Made by a program: the position numbers and the translations under genes | Notes under the pieces: generated by a model | Told to the model about the DNA's origin: nothing | The model's database searches: none | Seen by the model: the letters and a program-made list of their open reading frames with translations, nothing else | Source: Chromobotia macracanthus | Taxonomy: Eukaryota > Chordata > Actinopteri > Cypriniformes > Botiidae | NCBI GenBank assembly: GCA_036877525.1 | Contig: JAZGTH010000007.1 | Location: 253,001-317,000 of the forward strand | DNA: 64,000 nucleotides | Direction: 5' to 3' | Shown: piece by piece, positions 62,316 to 64,000 of the stretch | Layout: every line of letters begins with the position of its first letter | Position numbering within the stretch: the first letter of the stretch is position 1

Positions 62316-62329
62316 CTGCCCTCTACTGG
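62316..62329 (-). promoter_or_regulatory. CTCF-like binding motif, reverse orientation
   Basis: On the minus strand CCAGTAGAGGGCAG matches the CTCF core CCASYAGRKGGCRS at every position. It lies between mob4 and dnajb11. Binding is inferred from the motif only. Confidence 0.45.
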
Positions 62330-63463
62330 AAGAGCAGGTATTGCCTATTGAACGGCTGCCGGGAGAAGAGACACTCCAGTGACTGGGCTTTCTCTGAAAA
62401 TGTACCCCTCACATTTCCTCTAGATTTAAACAGTAACAGAGTTTCCACTCTGTAAAGCTTTAACCAGTTTGTGTATAACAAATTGCTTTTAAGTCCAAGA
62501 ACTGACATCAAGACCTGCAGCTTCAAACTGTCAAACAAGAGGGATCTTCCAAAATACACAAATATTCTACTGTCAAAGGAAGTTTTTTAACATATTTTTA
62601 TAATTAGAAACTTTAATTTTCATTTGAAAATGACAAATATTATTTTCTTCACTTGGGGCACAAGTTATTCTGTTTTGTCTGATTTTTCCACGAAAACATT
62701 GAAGGAAAGTGAATAATTGGGAAGAAGTTCACTAGACTGAAGATGAAGGAAACAATACAAATTTACATAAGAGAGAAAAACTGTACAGTTAAGAATGTCT
62801 TATGTCTGAAACCGAGTCTCAGAGATAACAGACCTGTAACCATAAGGCAAAACTGTACCAGACTGAAAGAGAGCTACAGCAATACACATTAAAATGTTTT
62901 GCTGTTCTTTACAGAAACAACAACTGCAAAACCATTCTTGAAAACAAGGACTGCAGGATGTCAGCTGAGAAAACTCAACACACTCAGACGGTCTTGAAAA
63001 TATACAGTGCTGGAGGAGGTGCTTACATTGTCTTCTGGTTTGAAGTTTCAGTCCTCTTTCTGTAAATGTGACTTGTCTTTTTACCAGCGCAGGTCAACTG
63101 CCACGAAACACTGTGCTGATCTGTGATGGGATGATGGCTGACTGATCACAGCAGGAAGTTTGAACAGTGTGTACAAACACTTGAACTGATGAAAATCTTC
63201 AACTATTTGCTCAAGTATAAAACTGAAAATTGTGTAAGAAAAAAGAATCAATCAAAAATGTGTTCTATAAACACTCCATAAAAACAATGTTTTTAAAAAC
63301 AAAAATTAGAGCTGAAAAAAGCACAAATGAAGTCAGTCTATCCTGAGAACAATCTGAAAAAATAAATACACCCTTGTTGCTTATTCCTCAGTGTATATTC
63401 AAATGTGCATGTGTTTAAAAATCAAACAACCAGCAATCAGTCCTGATTTATCTGTCTGCTCTG

Positions 63464-63826
63464 TCAGTATCCCTGCAGTCCGTTATAAACCTTCTGAGAT
63501 GACGTCTGTTTCAGAAGCTGCTTTATACCTGAGAACAAAGTATTTGCATTAAATCTACTCATAAATACACCCAAAGATACATAAACAGCAGTCACATAAG
63601 AGACAAAACTTCAGTTCCAACATCTACTACAAAGCATCTAATTTCCCAAACAGTCTATGTTCTTACCATCCTTCTGCTGGGCATCAAGCTGATCTTTAGG
63701 GAAATCCACATCAAAGGTGACTATGAGTGAGCCACGAATATTGTTGTTGTCAAAATTGGGCAGACCCTCACCCTTTTTCCAGAGACGAGCTCCTGGTTTA
63801 GTAATTTTATCCCTCACAATGTGAAC
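63464..63826 (-). CDS. dnajb11: DnaJ homolog subfamily B member 11 (ERdj3), C-terminal part only
   Basis: The two last coding exons are on the minus strand: 63826-63667 (160 bp, AG acceptor, GTAAGA donor) and 63528-63464 (65 bp, stop TGA). They encode 73 residues: VHIVRDKITKPGARLWKKGE, GLPNFDNNNIRGSLIVTFDV, DFPKDQLDAQQKDGIKQLLK and QTSSQKVYNGLQGY. This matches the end of the type-I-like C-terminal substrate-binding and dimerisation region of DNAJB11, a soluble Hsp40 of the ER lumen that feeds clients to BiP. The J domain, signal peptide and upstream exons lie beyond the right edge; 63827-64000 is intron. The ending NGLQGY without a KDEL signal is normal for this protein. Confidence 0.95.
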
Positions 63827-64000
63827 CTACAAGATCACAAGTGATGTTTGTCAGAAGCTTCTAATTTAATTTAGAAAGAAAACATGTATGACAACAGCAA
63901 TATATTACAAAACCAAAATCTATAAACTAAATTCTCGGCAAAAACAAAGAGTTTAATCTATTGAAAGTATATTGTGGGAAACAGAACATGCCTTGTGACC

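Larger units (their letters stand above)
60960..63463. other. intergenic DNA between convergent mob4 and dnajb11
   Basis: This holds the palindromic repeat copy B (61460-61988), a neighbouring repeat fragment (61990-62190) and a reverse-oriented CTCF-like motif (62316-62329). The 3' UTR of dnajb11 occupies an unknown part of the right side. No other exon was recognised. Confidence 0.5.

Overview
The window is vertebrate nuclear DNA from a ray-finned fish, very probably a cyprinid. Genes are split by GT-AG introns, intergenic DNA is AT-rich, and the repeats are typical cyprinid ones: 'agtTCACcCAAAAATGAAAA' MITEs, a tRNA-headed SINE, and LINE tails ending 'GGATAAAAGCGTCTGCTAAATG'. A heavily decayed copy of the essential splicing gene sf3b1 implies that a working copy exists elsewhere. 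This fits a duplicated (tetraploid, carp/goldfish-like) genome, but the species itself is inference.

Layout. Positions 1-14 kb are mostly non-coding and hold one broken nalcn exon (5976-6090, minus). fgf14 lies on the minus strand: its 1A-type form is complete in five exons (22978 down to 14187, 249 aa). A relic of the alternative first exon 1B sits at about 36.5-36.7 kb. The DNA between the two first exons is very repeat-rich: a 43-bp minisatellite, a 540-bp CA-rich compound array and a 61-bp minisatellite. This end of the window resembles human 13q32-33 (NALCN-ITGBL1-FGF14).

From 40 kb onward the order is sf3b1 (pseudogene, minus), coq10b (plus), hspd1 (minus), hspe1 (plus), mob4 (plus), as in human 2q33. 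The last two coding exons of dnajb11 (minus) follow, with the gene running off the right edge. Head-to-head pairs share short promoters: sf3b1/coq10b has a perfect CRE, and hspd1/hspe1 has a perfect three-unit heat-shock element and an NRF1 palindrome. coq10b/hspd1 and mob4/dnajb11 converge.

Function. hspd1 and hspe1 encode the two subunits of the mitochondrial Hsp60/Hsp10 folding machine and appear co-regulated. coq10b encodes a mitochondrial coenzyme-Q binding protein. mob4 encodes a STRIPAK subunit, dnajb11 an ER Hsp40 cochaperone, and fgf14 an intracellular modulator of voltage-gated sodium channels. The most notable observations are the multiply disabled sf3b1 locus, loss of the start of fgf14 exon 1B, a GC-AG intron and a tandem acceptor in hspe1, an E2F-like minisatellite upstream of fgf14-1A, and a palindromic repeat flanking the coq10b-mob4 block in inverted orientation. 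No truly novel gene system was recognised.
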